DNA of 64,000 nucleotides, from assembly GCA_027575805.1 (NCBI GenBank), contig JANBPU010000006.1, positions 196,004-260,003 on the forward strand, in the 5' to 3' direction. The position numbers and the translations under genes are program-made. Under the pieces are notes generated by a model that was given only the letters and a program-made list of their open reading frames with translations, had not been told where the DNA came from and made no database searches. Source of the DNA: Mycoemilia scoparia (Eukaryota > Kickxellomycota > Kickxellomycetes > Kickxellales > Kickxellaceae). This document shows, piece by piece, positions 33,780 through 45,145 of this stretch. Position 1 is the first letter of the stretch; each line of letters starts with the position of its first letter.

Positions 33780-36700
33780 CTAGTCTTCAAGCAACAACCA
33801 CTTGGTTCTGCACTTGACTACTTCCTGACGAACAAGTCTTTTGTGATCATCGGCTGCCTTTGCCAGGGCTTTGAGAACCTGATACATGGCTGGCTGCAAA
33901 TCCTGGTAGGTGAATTTGTCAGCGATGAGCCTAACATTCTTTACAGCACTGCATCTTACAGCAATGCTATTCTCAGCAGAAGGAATCATTGATTCAAGAT
34001 GCAAAGGTATTATCGTTGAGGTCAGATCTAGACGTAGAAGGTTTGGCACTTCGCTGATCACCATGCTGATGGTCTCGAGTGTGGTGGATTTGAGGTCTGG
34101 ATCTGTTAGTCTTAATGCCTCAATCAGAAGAGGCAAAAGCTTCTCTATATCGTGCATCAATATTGTCTTTGGGACATGTTGGAATATTCTTGACAATACC
34201 ATCAGGTAGTATGTCTTAGTTTCCTTCGACGCCGAAGGAAAGCCCTGCAGGATTGTTGGAACAATCTCGCTATAGAATCGCTGCTGATATAACAGCTTAA
34301 GTACACCTTTTGTATTCCTGGTTACTGCCCATGGGTGAGAAGCCAAGATCAAGTTGTAGCCGGCAATGGCTTCAGCACTAGCTTTAGGAATTTGTGAGAT
34401 GGTGGAGGTTAAAAGCGATCTAGCCATATCATAGGCAATTTTGTCCTTACAAGCTGCCAGAGCTCTTATTACCCAACAAAACAGGGTTATGTTGGTATCA
34501 GGAGTAGGAGGTGCGCCAGAAATAGAGTTAGCAAGTTCCAGCCTCAATGAGCTATTTGAAGTCTTATTTATAACTGATGCAATTATCTCGCAGGCAGATT
34601 GGCGTTGTGCACTATGTGGCGACTGCCTTGCAACCTCGGCAATGTGTTTTATCCACCCGGCCATATCACCGACAGATATAATGGTTTTTGGATCAAGTGA
34701 GCATAGTATCGCGCTTGTCATGATTGAAATATTTGCTGTTTCATCCTTGGGCTTGATTTCGGTAACCGTGTTACCAATAAGTGGAAGCCAGTGCTGTATG
34801 AATTCAGATTGGGCTTGGGTGCTGGAAGCAGAAACTATAAAAGATATAGCTCTTGCGAGCTCCTTCAAGCTCTCAAGTTCAAAGGGACACTGATTTTCTG
34901 CGCGTCTAATGACATTTTGGAGTATAGGAGTAGCCACAGAGTCCATCAAGCTCCCAGATATTCCATTCTCAGTATTATTTTCCAAGGTACTATGTGTAAG
35001 TTCCTGAATTAACCTTGCAACATATAGTTCAGATGTAGCCCGAAGACCCGTCGTAGATAGTATGTCAATGAGAGACATTTCGATATTGCTGAAGAGGTAT
35101 TTCTTGGTTCCAAACTCCTTAAGCGAATGAGTAATACGATCGACATGTTTGGTCGACTGTGTTGATTTAAGAGCTTTAAATAACTCTGGAAGAGTAATTG
35201 TACAAATATTGTTTGGAAAAATATCAGCAAGCTCAAGAATATATGAAAGGACCTTTTGATGGACACTGTCGTCAGTATCAGAATTGACAAGGCACTCTGT
35301 GAGTGTTTTGATGCCAAGATGTTTTTCGTTGTCTGTCAAAAAGTTGTCCAAGAGAATAAGAAGCTGAATTCCCCTAAGGCGAGACGTGTGAAGGGTGGCG
35401 TGCTCATGATCTTCGTTGGAAGAGGATTCAATGCGATATACGGCAAGTATTCTGTCATGGAAAGAAACCAATGCACTTTGGACATTCTTTAGTTCAGTGC
35501 TTACTTTTAGCAGTCGGTTAAGAGCAACTATAATTTGGCGGCGATGTACAAGCGATTCGTCCTTTTCAAATCTCTTAAACAGTATTGGGGCAATTTCATT
35601 AAACACAACTACAAAGTTTTCCGCACATGAACGAGCAACAGCTTCAACGATCTTGCCAGTGAGATCGCACTGACTTAAATCTTCCGAAGTAAGCTGTACA
35701 TTTGCCTCATCAAGAATAATGTCAAGCTTGTTTTGTTTTATAGTAGCCTCACTTGTCATTTCAACATCCATAGCATCGCTATTCATTACTTGAGAATCTT
35801 TATACGACGAGATCGAAGCATATAAGGCAGTTAGGGCGCCCAGAGCATGTTCCAAAACGCGTTCATCGGATGTCATAAATATGTCCTCGCGGATCAGATC
35901 AACAATATTTTCGAAATTCGCCAACAATTCTTTTTGATCAAACTTGTCTGCGCCAGAAGCAACTGTGTCCAGCACATCAACCTTTACGTTTGCCGAGGTT
36001 GCTTCAATCTTCTCAATAAGAGGTTTTAGGGCTTGTGTAGTCAGATAAGGGGACGAGATAATGGCATTTCTTAGCGCGACTTTTAGATCGTCTGGAGATA
36101 TTTCGAATGGATCATCGGACTTTTGTCTGAACGTGATAGGAAAGTAGCAGAATATAACTTCGAATAGATCCTCTGCATACTTTTGTATGTTGATCCTCTC
36201 AACAAGGGCAGGGATTATTTGGAAAACAATCATCAAGTTCCTTGGATCCTTTTCGCCGTCAACCATTTGGGCAAGGCCAAGTACAAAATCATCGCCAATC
36301 TGTTTGAGGGTTTTCGGATGGTCCTTTACGATTTTTTCAATTATCTGAAACGCCACATTTCGGGTCCTTTGCTGGAAGCTCTGGACATGAACATCTTTGA
36401 AAATGCTCAGAGATGTTTGTTTAGCTTCTTCTGTGCCATAGAACGGCAAGCGCGACAGGGCATGTATTCCGTCAAGTAGTTGTGGTACACATATTGGATC
36501 TGACAAACGACTAGTCAGAAAGGTCACTAGCACAGACACGCTGTTCTTTTGAAACGCGTCTTTAGACAGTTTAGTCAATATCAGTGACAGTACTTGTGTC
36601 CCTATATGCCGCAATGTGCCCTTAATTAGTTTCAAAAATAATCCACCATGTCTAGCTGCATACTTGTAAGAATATGGTGGTATCCATCGCTATATCTGTA

Positions 36701-36981
36701 CCTTTGGAACGAACATCTGAGGCATCACTAGTCAAATAAGACTGCAAAAGCTGGACATGGTGTAGCAAGGTAGACTTTCCTGACTCAATACCTATATAAC
36801 GGTATTTTAAATGTGTATTTAGTAAGTATTTTTTTCAGCTACTCCTTATACTTTGAGCCCAAGCAGCTCCACATTAAAATAAACACCCACTGCTTGCAAT
36901 ATCATCAACAATTTCTATGGCCTTGTTGTTTGGCTGCTCAATTCCAAAAACAGCTGCTTCAACCAAACGGGCGTCACTCAT
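33780..36981 (-). CDS. MMS19: MMS19, cytosolic Fe-S targeting factor
   Basis: MMS19 is the HEAT-repeat adaptor of the cytosolic iron-sulfur targeting (CIA) complex, which supplies Fe-S clusters to DNA polymerases, XPD and others. The start is ATG 36981 (MSDARLVEAAVFGIEQPNNK). The second exon (about 36792-36700) encodes ESGKSTLLHHVQLLQSYLTS, the MMS19 N-terminal helix pair. The long last exon (36635-33780, about 950 residues) holds the middle region (VPQLLDGIHAL, a segment that defines the MMS19 N-domain) and the C-terminal HEAT domain. It ends ALAKAADDHKRLVRQEVVKC, matching the family's LDDKKRLVRKEAV. Normal size. It is convergent with PRP40. Confidence 0.9.
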
Positions 36982-37409
36982 GATAGCTGGAGAGTGAAAT
37001 CTTGGTAGTATGTATCTTGATCTGTGGTATCAAGTCACCCTAATGCACATTTTGGGGGTAAATCACCACCAACTCTTCCAACAAAGGCTTATGGGAAAAA
37101 TAGGCTTTAGCAACTGCTTGGCGTTTAAAAGGGGTTTATCAGTACGTTTTTTATTGATGGTCTCTGTGATTGAAAGAACGAGCTTATCTTGGATCCCCAA
37201 TCAGGAAACAGCGCGATGAACACATGCCTTCTTTCAAAAAATTTTCCCAGTTAAAAAGCGTCTTTAACCTGAGAAGAGGATTGCCATCTTGTCATCGATT
37301 TATCGCTCCCTGCCTTGGGTACTACTCTTCCCTGCTTTTCACCTCTAGTTTTCACTCTAGGCCCTGGTTAACTCTAAATTCAATAACCACCACTCTATAT
37401 ATACACAAC
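36982..37409. promoter_or_regulatory. Divergent MMS19/MTD1 promoter region
   Basis: 0.43 kb between two divergent starts. A pyrimidine-rich segment (about 37290-37370) precedes the MTD1 ATG, and CTATATATACAC lies only 10-15 bp upstream of that ATG, so it is not an ordinary TATA box. Confidence 0.4.
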
Positions 37410-38717
37410 ATGCCTTGCCGAGTTGTTTTGGCTTCAGAAGTCGCCCAGCCTTTTAGGTATGATGATGCTGGTTCACAGTTTTATTGATAGCTATCTTTTA
37501 GCGCGGTTAGCCACATAAAAACACACAAATTCCAACATTCATGTATTCAATGTACCCATAGGGTCAGCATTATGAGCGACGTCGAGGACAGAAGCGTCCG
37601 TCCAAAGCTCGTAGGGCTACTTGCAAACGACGATCCAGCTGCTGGAACCTACGCAAAGTGGGCCGGCAAGTCGTGTAATGAATCTGGTCTTGATTTTGAG
37701 CTCCGCCAGGTCCCTCGCGATGATCTTGAAAAAGCCATCAAGTCTGCTAACGAAGATACGGCCGTGAGTGGTATTTTGGTCTACTATCCAGTCTTTGGCG
37801 ATGATCGTGACAAGCATCTTGCTGACTTGGTTGATCCTCGCAAGGATGTCGAAGGTCTTTGCCGCTTGTATTATAAGAAGATGCACAATAACGAGCGTCA
37901 TATGGATGAAGACCAAGAGAAGAAGCCTATCATTCCCTGCACCCCACTGGCAGTACTCAAGGTAATTAACACCACCTGCATTTGCAAATTCATAAAATAT
38001 AGTATTGATCAAAGCCATATGGGTAGTTATTTTTGAGGGGTGGGCATTTACTAACAAATGGTGATCACACATTTGGCTGTGATTGCTGTCTCTATAAACA
38101 TTGCCCACCAAAAAGAGGTACTCTTCAAAAATAATCACCCATATGATCTTGGGCAACAAATTCCTTAGTTGGATCAATTTCTCAAGTTGCTCATTAATGA
38201 ATCTTATGTGCATGTATGTATATAGATTCTTGACCACGTTGGTGTCTTTGACAATTCCCTTCGCTATGGCGATCGCCTTCGTGGAAAGACTATAACTGTT
38301 GTTAATCGCAGTGAAGTTGTTGGCCGCCCGCTTGCCGCTTTGCTTGCTAATGATGGTGCTACAGTCTATAGCGTTGACATTAACGATATCCAGCTCTTCC
38401 ACAGAGAGGCTGGAAGTGCCATCAACAGCTACAAGAGCGAACTAATTGACCTCAAGCTCGAGGATATTGTTCCAAAGTCTGATGTAGTCATTACTGGTGT
38501 CCCATCTCCAAACTACAAGATGCCCACCTCCCTTCTCAAGGAAGGTGTAATAGCAGTGAATTTCTCGACTGCCAAGAACTTTGAAGAATCTGTAAAGGAA
38601 CGCGCATCTGTCTATGTACCTTCTGTTGGTAAAGTCACCGTCACTATGCTTCAACGGAATCTCCTCAGACTTCATGACTACTACAATGAAACCCCATCTG
38701 AGGCCAGCCAGGCCTGA
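37410..38717 (+). CDS. MTD1: NAD-dependent methylenetetrahydrofolate dehydrogenase Mtd1
   Basis: This monofunctional 5,10-methylene-THF dehydrogenase supplies one-carbon units to purine synthesis. Three exons (37410-37456, 37562-37961, 38226-38717) give 312 residues; yeast Mtd1 is 320. The first exon, MPCRVVLASEVAQPF, matches the family's N-terminus and would be missed if the internal ATG at 37572 were used. Landmarks are LVGLLANDDPAAGTYAKW, VSGILVYYPVFGD, KDVEGLCRLYYKK, IIPCTPLAVLKILDH and the NAD-site block VVNRSEVVGRPLAALLANDG. ITGVPSPNYKMPTSLLKEG and GKVTVTMLQRNLLRL follow. Intron 2 (37962-38225) contains a TIR element (copy B). Confidence 0.95.
38016..38146. mobile_element. MITE-like TIR element, copy B (in MTD1 intron 2)
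   Basis: About 130 bp. The left end CATATGGGTAGTTATTTTTG is the inverse of the right end AAAAATAATCACCCATATG. The core TTTGGCTGTGATTG is shared with copy D and, inverted, with copy A. No ORF. It fills half of the 264-nt intron, leaving donor and acceptor intact. Confidence 0.82.
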
Positions 38718-39133
38718 GATTTTGTAGTCTCTTTTTTCAATGATAGCCCAATATGTGTTATTGCAATGTAAATTCTCTGTTACCACTTTGGCAGATCAAC
38801 CCAATAACCTGGAATGTAAATTCCAGGCTATTGCTAATACCTAGGATAGCGTGTATAATCTTATTTACAAATTCTAAAGAAAGTACATAGTTGATGATGC
38901 TATTTTCTGCGTTTGGCTCGAATTCTACGAGCTGCGAATGTATGTTGAAAACGAAAACAACAATTTCTAATTTTTGAGTAAACATAAATTAGGAAATTTG
39001 ACCCTTATTTTGGGGGTTAACCTACCTAACTTGTTATTTATTAAACTATTTTATCAAAAATTTAAATTTGTTTTTAGTAGCTCAAACCAAACGATGGGAC
39101 TGTTGGCGGGCGATCAATTTCTAGTTAAGAACT
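38718..39133. terminator. Convergent 3' region with short palindrome
   Basis: Between the MTD1 and mS29 3' ends. Contains CCTGGAAT-gtaa-ATTCCAGG (38808-38827), a perfect 8-bp hairpin of unproven role. Otherwise AT-rich with no gene. Confidence 0.35.
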
Positions 39134-40907
39134 CTATGCAATGGTTGTGCATACTTTGAAAAGTTTGTGGGGGTTTCCATTAGTTTCCAGCCACTTTTTG
39201 TTAACCATTTGCTTGTTAATGTCTATATGGGTAAATTCAAATGCAGATGTAAGCAATGTGCTCCACAGATATGCTGTTGCCAGTAATAATGCGGATTTGG
39301 TGGCTATGGTAATTATACTTGCCTTTGTAGATCAGGTTACTTTTGTTGAAGTATTCAAGGAGAGATTTGGTTTCGCCAAAAGTCAATTTTGGCATATCCA
39401 GAACTTTAATATCCTTGCTCTCTTCAAGGTTGTCTTTTATGATCTTGGCGAGGTCGCTGCTTTGTACCTTGGTCTCAGTTTTAGAGGTAGCGGAAATAGA
39501 CAAGCCGTTGCTGAGTTTCTTGCTGCCATCGATGAATGGAATAAGCGACTTGACGAGTCGTAAACGATTGGCCTGGAGTGGTGTGTTATCCTGATCTGTG
39601 TACAAGGTCTGGCAGAAAAGTGTGTTGACCTGATCAATAGCAATGAGGACAGGTACCTCGGCCTGTTTGCTGGCAGTGTCGAGAATGAGCTCTAGGCAGT
39701 CATGCGATTGGGAAGGAGCACTGATGCCCAAATCAATAACGCTGAGCAGTGTGCTACCAGCCTCAAGCTTGATGCCTCCAGAAACAAACTCGCTCTCGAT
39801 CTTGATCTTCTCAAGCACATCTTTGTTGATGGAACGGATAGTCTTCAGGAATGCGGATGCCACACTCCACTGCGAAAAAAGATTTGTTTTGGGATTTGGG
39901 AAATATGCCTGACTAGAGTCAACCCAGACATTTGTGTTTGGTGCGTATATGACAAGGTAGCCAAGGGATGAGGCCAAAGAAACCGATGTCAATAGTGTTG
40001 CACTTTTGCCAATTCCGATAGTGCCATCTAAAGTTGGGATTTTAAAATTAGTATTATAATAATGACAATAACATTGGGAAATCTGGCCATTTGGCAACCA
40101 CCAATAGTAATAATGTTAATACTGGTAGTGTCATAATTACCTATAATGACTGGCTTTTGTGAAGCATTTTTAGATTTTATCCTCTGGATGATGCTATCTG
40201 CTACTGGGCGGTAAACAAGTGCATTTTTATTCAGAAGCTTGAATACAGTCTTGAAATTTCCTGGAAGGTTATCATGTCCAAGAGATTGAACAAATTGTCC
40301 GGGTAGGCTTAAAACCTTGTTGAGGTTATCTTGAGTCGCTGTTTCCTAATATGCATATGTGTATATGGCCCCCATTAAGTATAGATATATAAGCCATCAT
40401 AAGTTTTGTTTATTTTCGGTGCTATAAATGAAACTTACGGGAATCAGATCATCTATTTCAACTACTGGGGCGTCCAGATAATACTCCTCATTTACTTTTA
40501 ATCCGGATACACTCTCGACTGGGCCCAAGAGCCTCTATTCATGGATAAGCACACATTATTTAGATGGAGCGTTCTCACAGAACATTATTGATATTTATGG
40601 CTATTACTATACTAACTTGCCTTTTTCTTTGAGCTGACGACTTTCTTTGTAAATGCGGTCGATTTGGTTCTGTCAGGGCCAGCTGTTTTTATAAATTATA
40701 TAACAAATATAAACTCTCTTTAAGCATAACATTCTGAGAACGCATTTGTTTAATTTTCAGAGGCCGCTAATGTAAAGTACCTTTGGCGCAATTCTGGACT
40801 GAGGTTGAAAAAAGCCGCGCTGATCGTTTAGAAATTAGGCTACCTGAGGACAACTGTTGCCCAAGCCTTGATAGATTTTTTGATACCTGTGCTCTTGAAA
40901 GCATCAT
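39134..40907 (-). CDS. RSM23: Mitochondrial small ribosomal subunit protein mS29 (DAP3/Rsm23)
   Basis: mS29 is the GTP-binding mitoribosomal protein. Exon 1 (40907 to about 40779) has a presequence, MMLSRAQVSKNLSRLGQQL. Small exons follow (RLLGPVESVSGLKVNEEYYL; ETATQDNLNKVLSLPGQFVQ, a DAP3 signature). The P-loop is GTIGIGKSATLL, followed by YLVIYAPNTNVWVDSSQAYF and LIAIDQVNTLFCQT (Walker-B-like). The apparent C-terminus read from the long exon is intronic. A GC-AG intron (39223-39322, donor G|GCAAGT) joins NLIYK to DINKQMVNKKWLETNGNPHK and LFKVCTTIA, restoring a family-like C-terminus (W-x3-GGNP-like, then a helix). The stop is at 39134. The GC-AG junction is inferred from frame and similarity. 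Confidence 0.85.
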
Positions 40908-41161
40908 GCCAGTGCTTATCCCAATTTTTATATGTGAAATATATGATGTGCAATACAACAAAAGAGGCGAATTTAAGCCAGAGGATCGATGACAATAGCT
41001 GATCAATTTAAACTCCAAGCCTGGGTTGATATCTTTTGACTTTTAAAGTATTATTAGTGGATTAAATCAGTGACCCATAAAATTTGTCCAGCATAAATAA
41101 ACTAGAAAAGCTGTAATATAATGTTGAAAAGCTGGAGCCACCACAACAAGAACACAACACA

Positions 41162-42409
41162 ATGAGAGCCAGAAGACAGAGATTTGTTCAGTTTTGTATG
41201 CAAAAGGGTTACGGGCCGGAGTCAGTCTTCAGGGAGGCACACGATATACTTTTCAATATGGACGGAGGTAAGTAACCAATCTATAAGTATATTGATCTCG
41301 TTAAATACCATCGATCCTGATTTTGGATTTTTTTATAAACAGACAAATCGTTTGAGGATGTCGTTCAAACAATGAATTCGCTTCTGAAGCCACTGCTGCT
41401 GGCATTCCGCTGCAGAAAGGATGAATTTTCTGGAGAAACTATATGGGCGGTTGTAAGTATATAAACCGATATGCTGCATTCAAGTGCGTCAGCTTTCAGA
41501 ATATGTATTAAAGTATAGTGACAATGAATTAGGTAAACACTAAATCAGACGAACTATTCAAATCGGCAACTCCATATACGCCATCAGAAATAGTTTTCTT
41601 AAAGCGCATCGTAAGTGATTGGTATAAAATTCATGATACTGTATTAGCAAAACCATATCCTCTATAATGCTGATATGAATGTCATACTCCCAATTTTATG
41701 AGCATAGATAGACCACATAATGTCTTCCAGCAACGACACATATTGTATAAACCAACATGAAGCCACTCGACTTTCAAAGGATATATTAACAACTTTTACA
41801 TATAAGGCTGCGGAAAGCGCACTTGAAACTTTCGCTAATGATGACTGGCTTGTTTCATTTTCGTAAGTATTACAAAAATATTGGTGCTTGCATCTAATGG
41901 ATGATCTCATATACTACTCTGTTTTTGGGTTTAGGTCTGGAAAATATACGCTTGGTACCAGGGCGCTTCTTGATCTTGACACTTACCTACGAGATCAGTT
42001 CCCAAATGACACACGCGAATGTTACATGTGCAAGGACATTTGCATAATGGTAAACAGTCTACCAATCTTCATGATATAAATACTATATATTTGCTATAGC
42101 CAATTCATACTCACTTATAAACCTTGTATATCTTAGGGAGAAATGTGCAACAATTGCGATATAAGCATGCACAAGCTCTGTATCAACAGGCTTTTCAAAA
42201 ATGGCACAGTGAGGAGGGCTGCTTGCCCATCTTGTAATGAGCCTTGGGAATCAATTAACTCATTTGGGCCTACAGATGTTATTCCTGATCGTAAACCTCG
42301 TTCTGCTCGCTCAAGCCCTTCTGCCGATAACAAAAACCTTGGCAATGTCGAATACGAAGACGATGATAGCAATGAAATACAACCGCCAAGAAAGATACGG
42401 CACTATTAG
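41162..42409 (+). CDS. NSE1: Smc5-Smc6 complex RING subunit Nse1
   Basis: Nse1 is the RING-type ubiquitin ligase component of the Smc5/6 complex, working with Nse3 and Nse4 in recombinational repair. Six or so exons start at ATG 41162 (MRARRQRFVQFCMQKGYGPE). Winged-helix segments follow: SFEDVVQTMNSLLKPL, TIWAVVNTKSDELFK, YTPSEIVFLKRI, and ALETFANDDWLVSF with SGKYTLGTRALLDL. The C-terminal RING-like domain is complete: CYMCKDICIMGEMCNNCDIS, MHKLCINRLF and CPSCNEPW (C4HC3 variant, as in Nse1). A short Ser/Asp-rich tail ends RKIRHY. An upstream extra exon cannot be excluded. Confidence 0.9.
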
Positions 42410-42761
42410 TGTTTCTTTAACCAATGCGTTTTATAGTGGGTATGAGTGCATACATCTTAAAAAGAAATCTATACCTAAAGACCGTGTTACAAAACAAGCC
42501 TTCTATTGCAGATTTTGGGCACCATTCACTGTAAATTTCAAAAAGGGCTTGAAAAAGAGATAGCAGCAGTTCCATTTTCCATTTATAACCGTATCACAAC
42601 TGTATTTGAGAGAACTTTGTTTAATAATAAACATGTTATTGTATGATTTATGGAATTCCTGAATCCAAAGATGGGAGATTGTGGATGTATACTGAAGCAG
42701 AGGGTATTTCTATGCTGTTGCGAGCTGGTATTTAAAACAACTAAAGTATGTGCTCTTGTCT
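42410..42761. other. Convergent intergenic region
   Basis: 0.35 kb between the NSE1 and small-protein 3' ends. No gene is seen. Confidence 0.5.
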
Positions 42762-43028
42762 TCATTTGCGGGGCTGGTTGCTAAACCACATGTGATTGGG
42801 AGCCCTGCGCAAGTAACCAGGTTCGGCAAACTTGCTTGCCCCAACATAGGCACCATCTACAACAATCGATTAGTACACTTTTTAATTTATATCGCTTTAT
42901 AATAAAGATATAAGCTAACATTATAAAGATGACGAAGATGGTAACTTACAGGCACAAGCAGCAGCTATCATGGCAATGAAGGGGGCGCCTTCTGCGGTTA
43001 GTCGGAAGGGAGATCTGGATGCAGCCAT
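42762..43028 (-). CDS. Small single-pass membrane protein, 57 aa, possibly MLRQ/B12D-like
   Basis: Two exons, 43028-42950 and 42856-42762, are joined by an intron with perfect GTAAGT donor and TTGTAG acceptor (42857-42949, with GCTAAC-like branch sequence GTTAGCTTA inverted nearby). The exons join in frame across a split Tyr codon. The product starts MAASRSPFRLTAEGAPF, has one hydrophobic helix (IAMIAAACAYGAYVGASKF) and a basic, Trp-containing tail (YLRRAPNHMWFSNQPRK). Size, a single helix preceded by a basic leader, and the tail recall small inner-membrane subunits of the NDUFA4/MLRQ-B12D type of respiratory complexes, but that is a guess. It is too short for ORF callers. Divergent from NAXD. 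Confidence 0.65.
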
Positions 43029-43851
43029 TGTTCAAAGCGAATATAATATACTCGAGTAGCGATTATTGAGGGCAGTGTAAAGATACAAGGTATAGTTTAG
43101 AAATACAAGAGAGAACGAGAATGCGCGTGTCAGAGTTAAGGAGGCAAAGATAGGGGCTAGGCAGCATTGAACAGCATGCCTTAAATACTTTGGAGGTGGG
43201 TGAGGGGTATGAGGGCGCCATTAGGCAGTAGCAGCTTGATTCCAGCGTGATGATACGCACATTGTCCTTTAAACCACCATGACCTCTGTTGCTTTGGTTG
43301 GCCAGGGCAGAAAAAAGCCAAAACACTTCGCCAAACCTTGGGAGACAATGGAACAATAGCCAAAAATGCGAGTTAGTGCATTCTGCTTCAGAGTCACAAG
43401 CTCATGTGCTACGTATATATTTATAATGACATTTAGTAGATGTGGGCAACCTCCAGACAAATAGGCTCCCAAGCCTCTCTTAGTCATAATTGGAGTTGGT
43501 TGTTTATCCAATAAATCCATCAAGCCAATTTTACATCAAAAAGGCAAATGGTATGGAAATATGGATCATAATTCTTGAAGGATAGCACCTTCACTCTCAC
43601 TTAGATATTAGCAATTGCAATGCTTATTACCACGATTGAAGAAGCATGGGAGCTTGGAACTGACATGTACCACTGTAGTACTCACCTCGCAGTTAATTAT
43701 GCGATGATCCGTGATGTCATCAGTTATTACCTCCATCTTTCTCATTTGTAACCCGTTTGACTACTCTTTTTCTTACATTTAATTTTTTGCCATATTTGAT
43801 ATTACGCTCATACTATAGTCCATATTCCCTCGAATCCGCCTAATATTTACA
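43029..43851. other. Divergent promoter region, 0.8 kb
   Basis: Between the small membrane protein gene (-) and NAD(P)H-hydrate dehydratase (+). Minus-strand open frames at 43063-43523 overlap each other and show no family features. I regard them as chance. Confidence 0.45.
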
Positions 43852-44989
43852 ATGATGGCGCATCCACCCCTGGAAAAACTGAGAGAGCTAGTACCAATAC
43901 TTTCATCCAAACTTCGCAAAGGAAACTGTGGCATGTGGATATACATGATCTATTCACCGGCTTTTTTGCACAAGCATACATCTAACTATCAATTTTGTTA
44001 TTATTATTATTAACAATAACTGTAGGAAGATTGGGTATAATTGGCGGCTGTGAAGAGTATACCGGTGCACCCTATTTCGTGGCCCATGCAGCATTAGTCA
44101 CTGGGGCCGATTTGGCTCATATAATATGCGAACAGCATGCTGGAACAGTGATAAAGTCTTATTCTCCGGACTTGATCGTTCATCCTTACTTCCAGTCCTA
44201 TCAGAATAGGAACGATGCAAGCCTGGAAGTAATCAAGGAAAGGGTTGCCAAGGTTATTCCCAAGCTTCATGCCATATCGGTTGGATCGGGGCTGGGAAAC
44301 GACAAATACATGCTGAAATGCGCCGAAATAGCTATAAAGGAAGCAAAAGAGTCTAATCTGCCTATAGTTTTCGATGCTGATTCCCTAAGCATAATCGGCA
44401 ATAGCCCAAGCATTGTGAGAGGGTATAAATCTGCCATTCTTTCGCCAAACTCCACTGAATTTGAAAAACTATGCAAATCCCTGGATATTGACGCTAACCA
44501 AAATAAGACGGAGGCCGTGAAGTCCATTTCCAAGGCGCTTGGTGGTGTAACTGTAGTTTTAAAGGGCGCAACTGACATAATATCTAATGGCGAAAAAGGT
44601 ATGTTCAAAAGCCATCTAAACAAATTCAGAAGATATATATTAACAATATGCATGTCATTAAAACATGTTCCTTCAATTCGTTAATAGTATTTTACTGCGA
44701 CGAAAAGGGTGGGCTTCGCCGCTGTGGTGGGCAAGGCGATGTGCTCAGTGGAACAATGGCCACCTTTCTGGGATGGGGAAGGCTCTATGAGCGCAATATA
44801 TGGAGACACGAACTAGAGCTTGATCCAGATGAGATTACCATGCTTGCCGCTTTTGCCGGGTGTCTATTGACACGACATGCATCAAGACTGGCGTATGAAT
44901 CTTGCGGAAGGCAAACACAAACCTCCAGCATTCTAGAATTCTTGCCAGAAGCTTTTGAAAGCAGATTTGGAGGCCGTGCTGATGATTAA
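43852..44989 (+). CDS. NAXD: ATP-dependent (S)-NAD(P)H-hydrate dehydratase
   Basis: This repair enzyme uses ATP to convert hydrated (damaged) NADH/NADPH back to the native cofactor. Three exons (43852-43930, 44026-44598, 44688-44989) encode 317 residues. Exon 1 is PPLEKLRELVPILSSKLRKG. A GC-AG intron (donor TGTG|GCATGT, branch CTAAC at 43982, acceptor TGTAG) restores KGNCGRLGIIGGCEEYTGAP, the family's N-terminal block. Next come FVAHAALVTGADLAHIICE, VGSGLGNDKYML, VFDADSLSII and ILSPNSTEFEKLC. The C-terminal exon carries the catalytic anion-hole motif CGGQGDVLSGTMATFLGW. All are ribokinase-fold signatures of CARKD/NAXD. It is convergent with RPC1, with about 150 bp between. Confidence 0.93.
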
Positions 44990-45145
44990 CCTCAGTGGCC
45001 TCCAAAAAACCACTATAGCATCTTTAAATACATTCTAATCAAAAACCTTGAAATGTTGAACAAGAGCGTTTGTATGATAAATGTGTATATATTTTGTACT
45101 TTTAAAAATATCCAAGGGTTGTATCCAGAAAAGAATCGGTTAGAA

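Noticed and set aside
37572..38036. ATG 37572 as the MTD1 start and a stop at 38036
   Set aside because: The family N-terminus (VVLASEVAQPF) lies in an upstream exon, and 37962-38225 is an intron containing a TIR element.
43063..43523. Three overlapping minus-strand frames between the small membrane protein gene and NAXD
   Set aside because: Mutually overlapping, no splice consensus that joins them sensibly, no family features.
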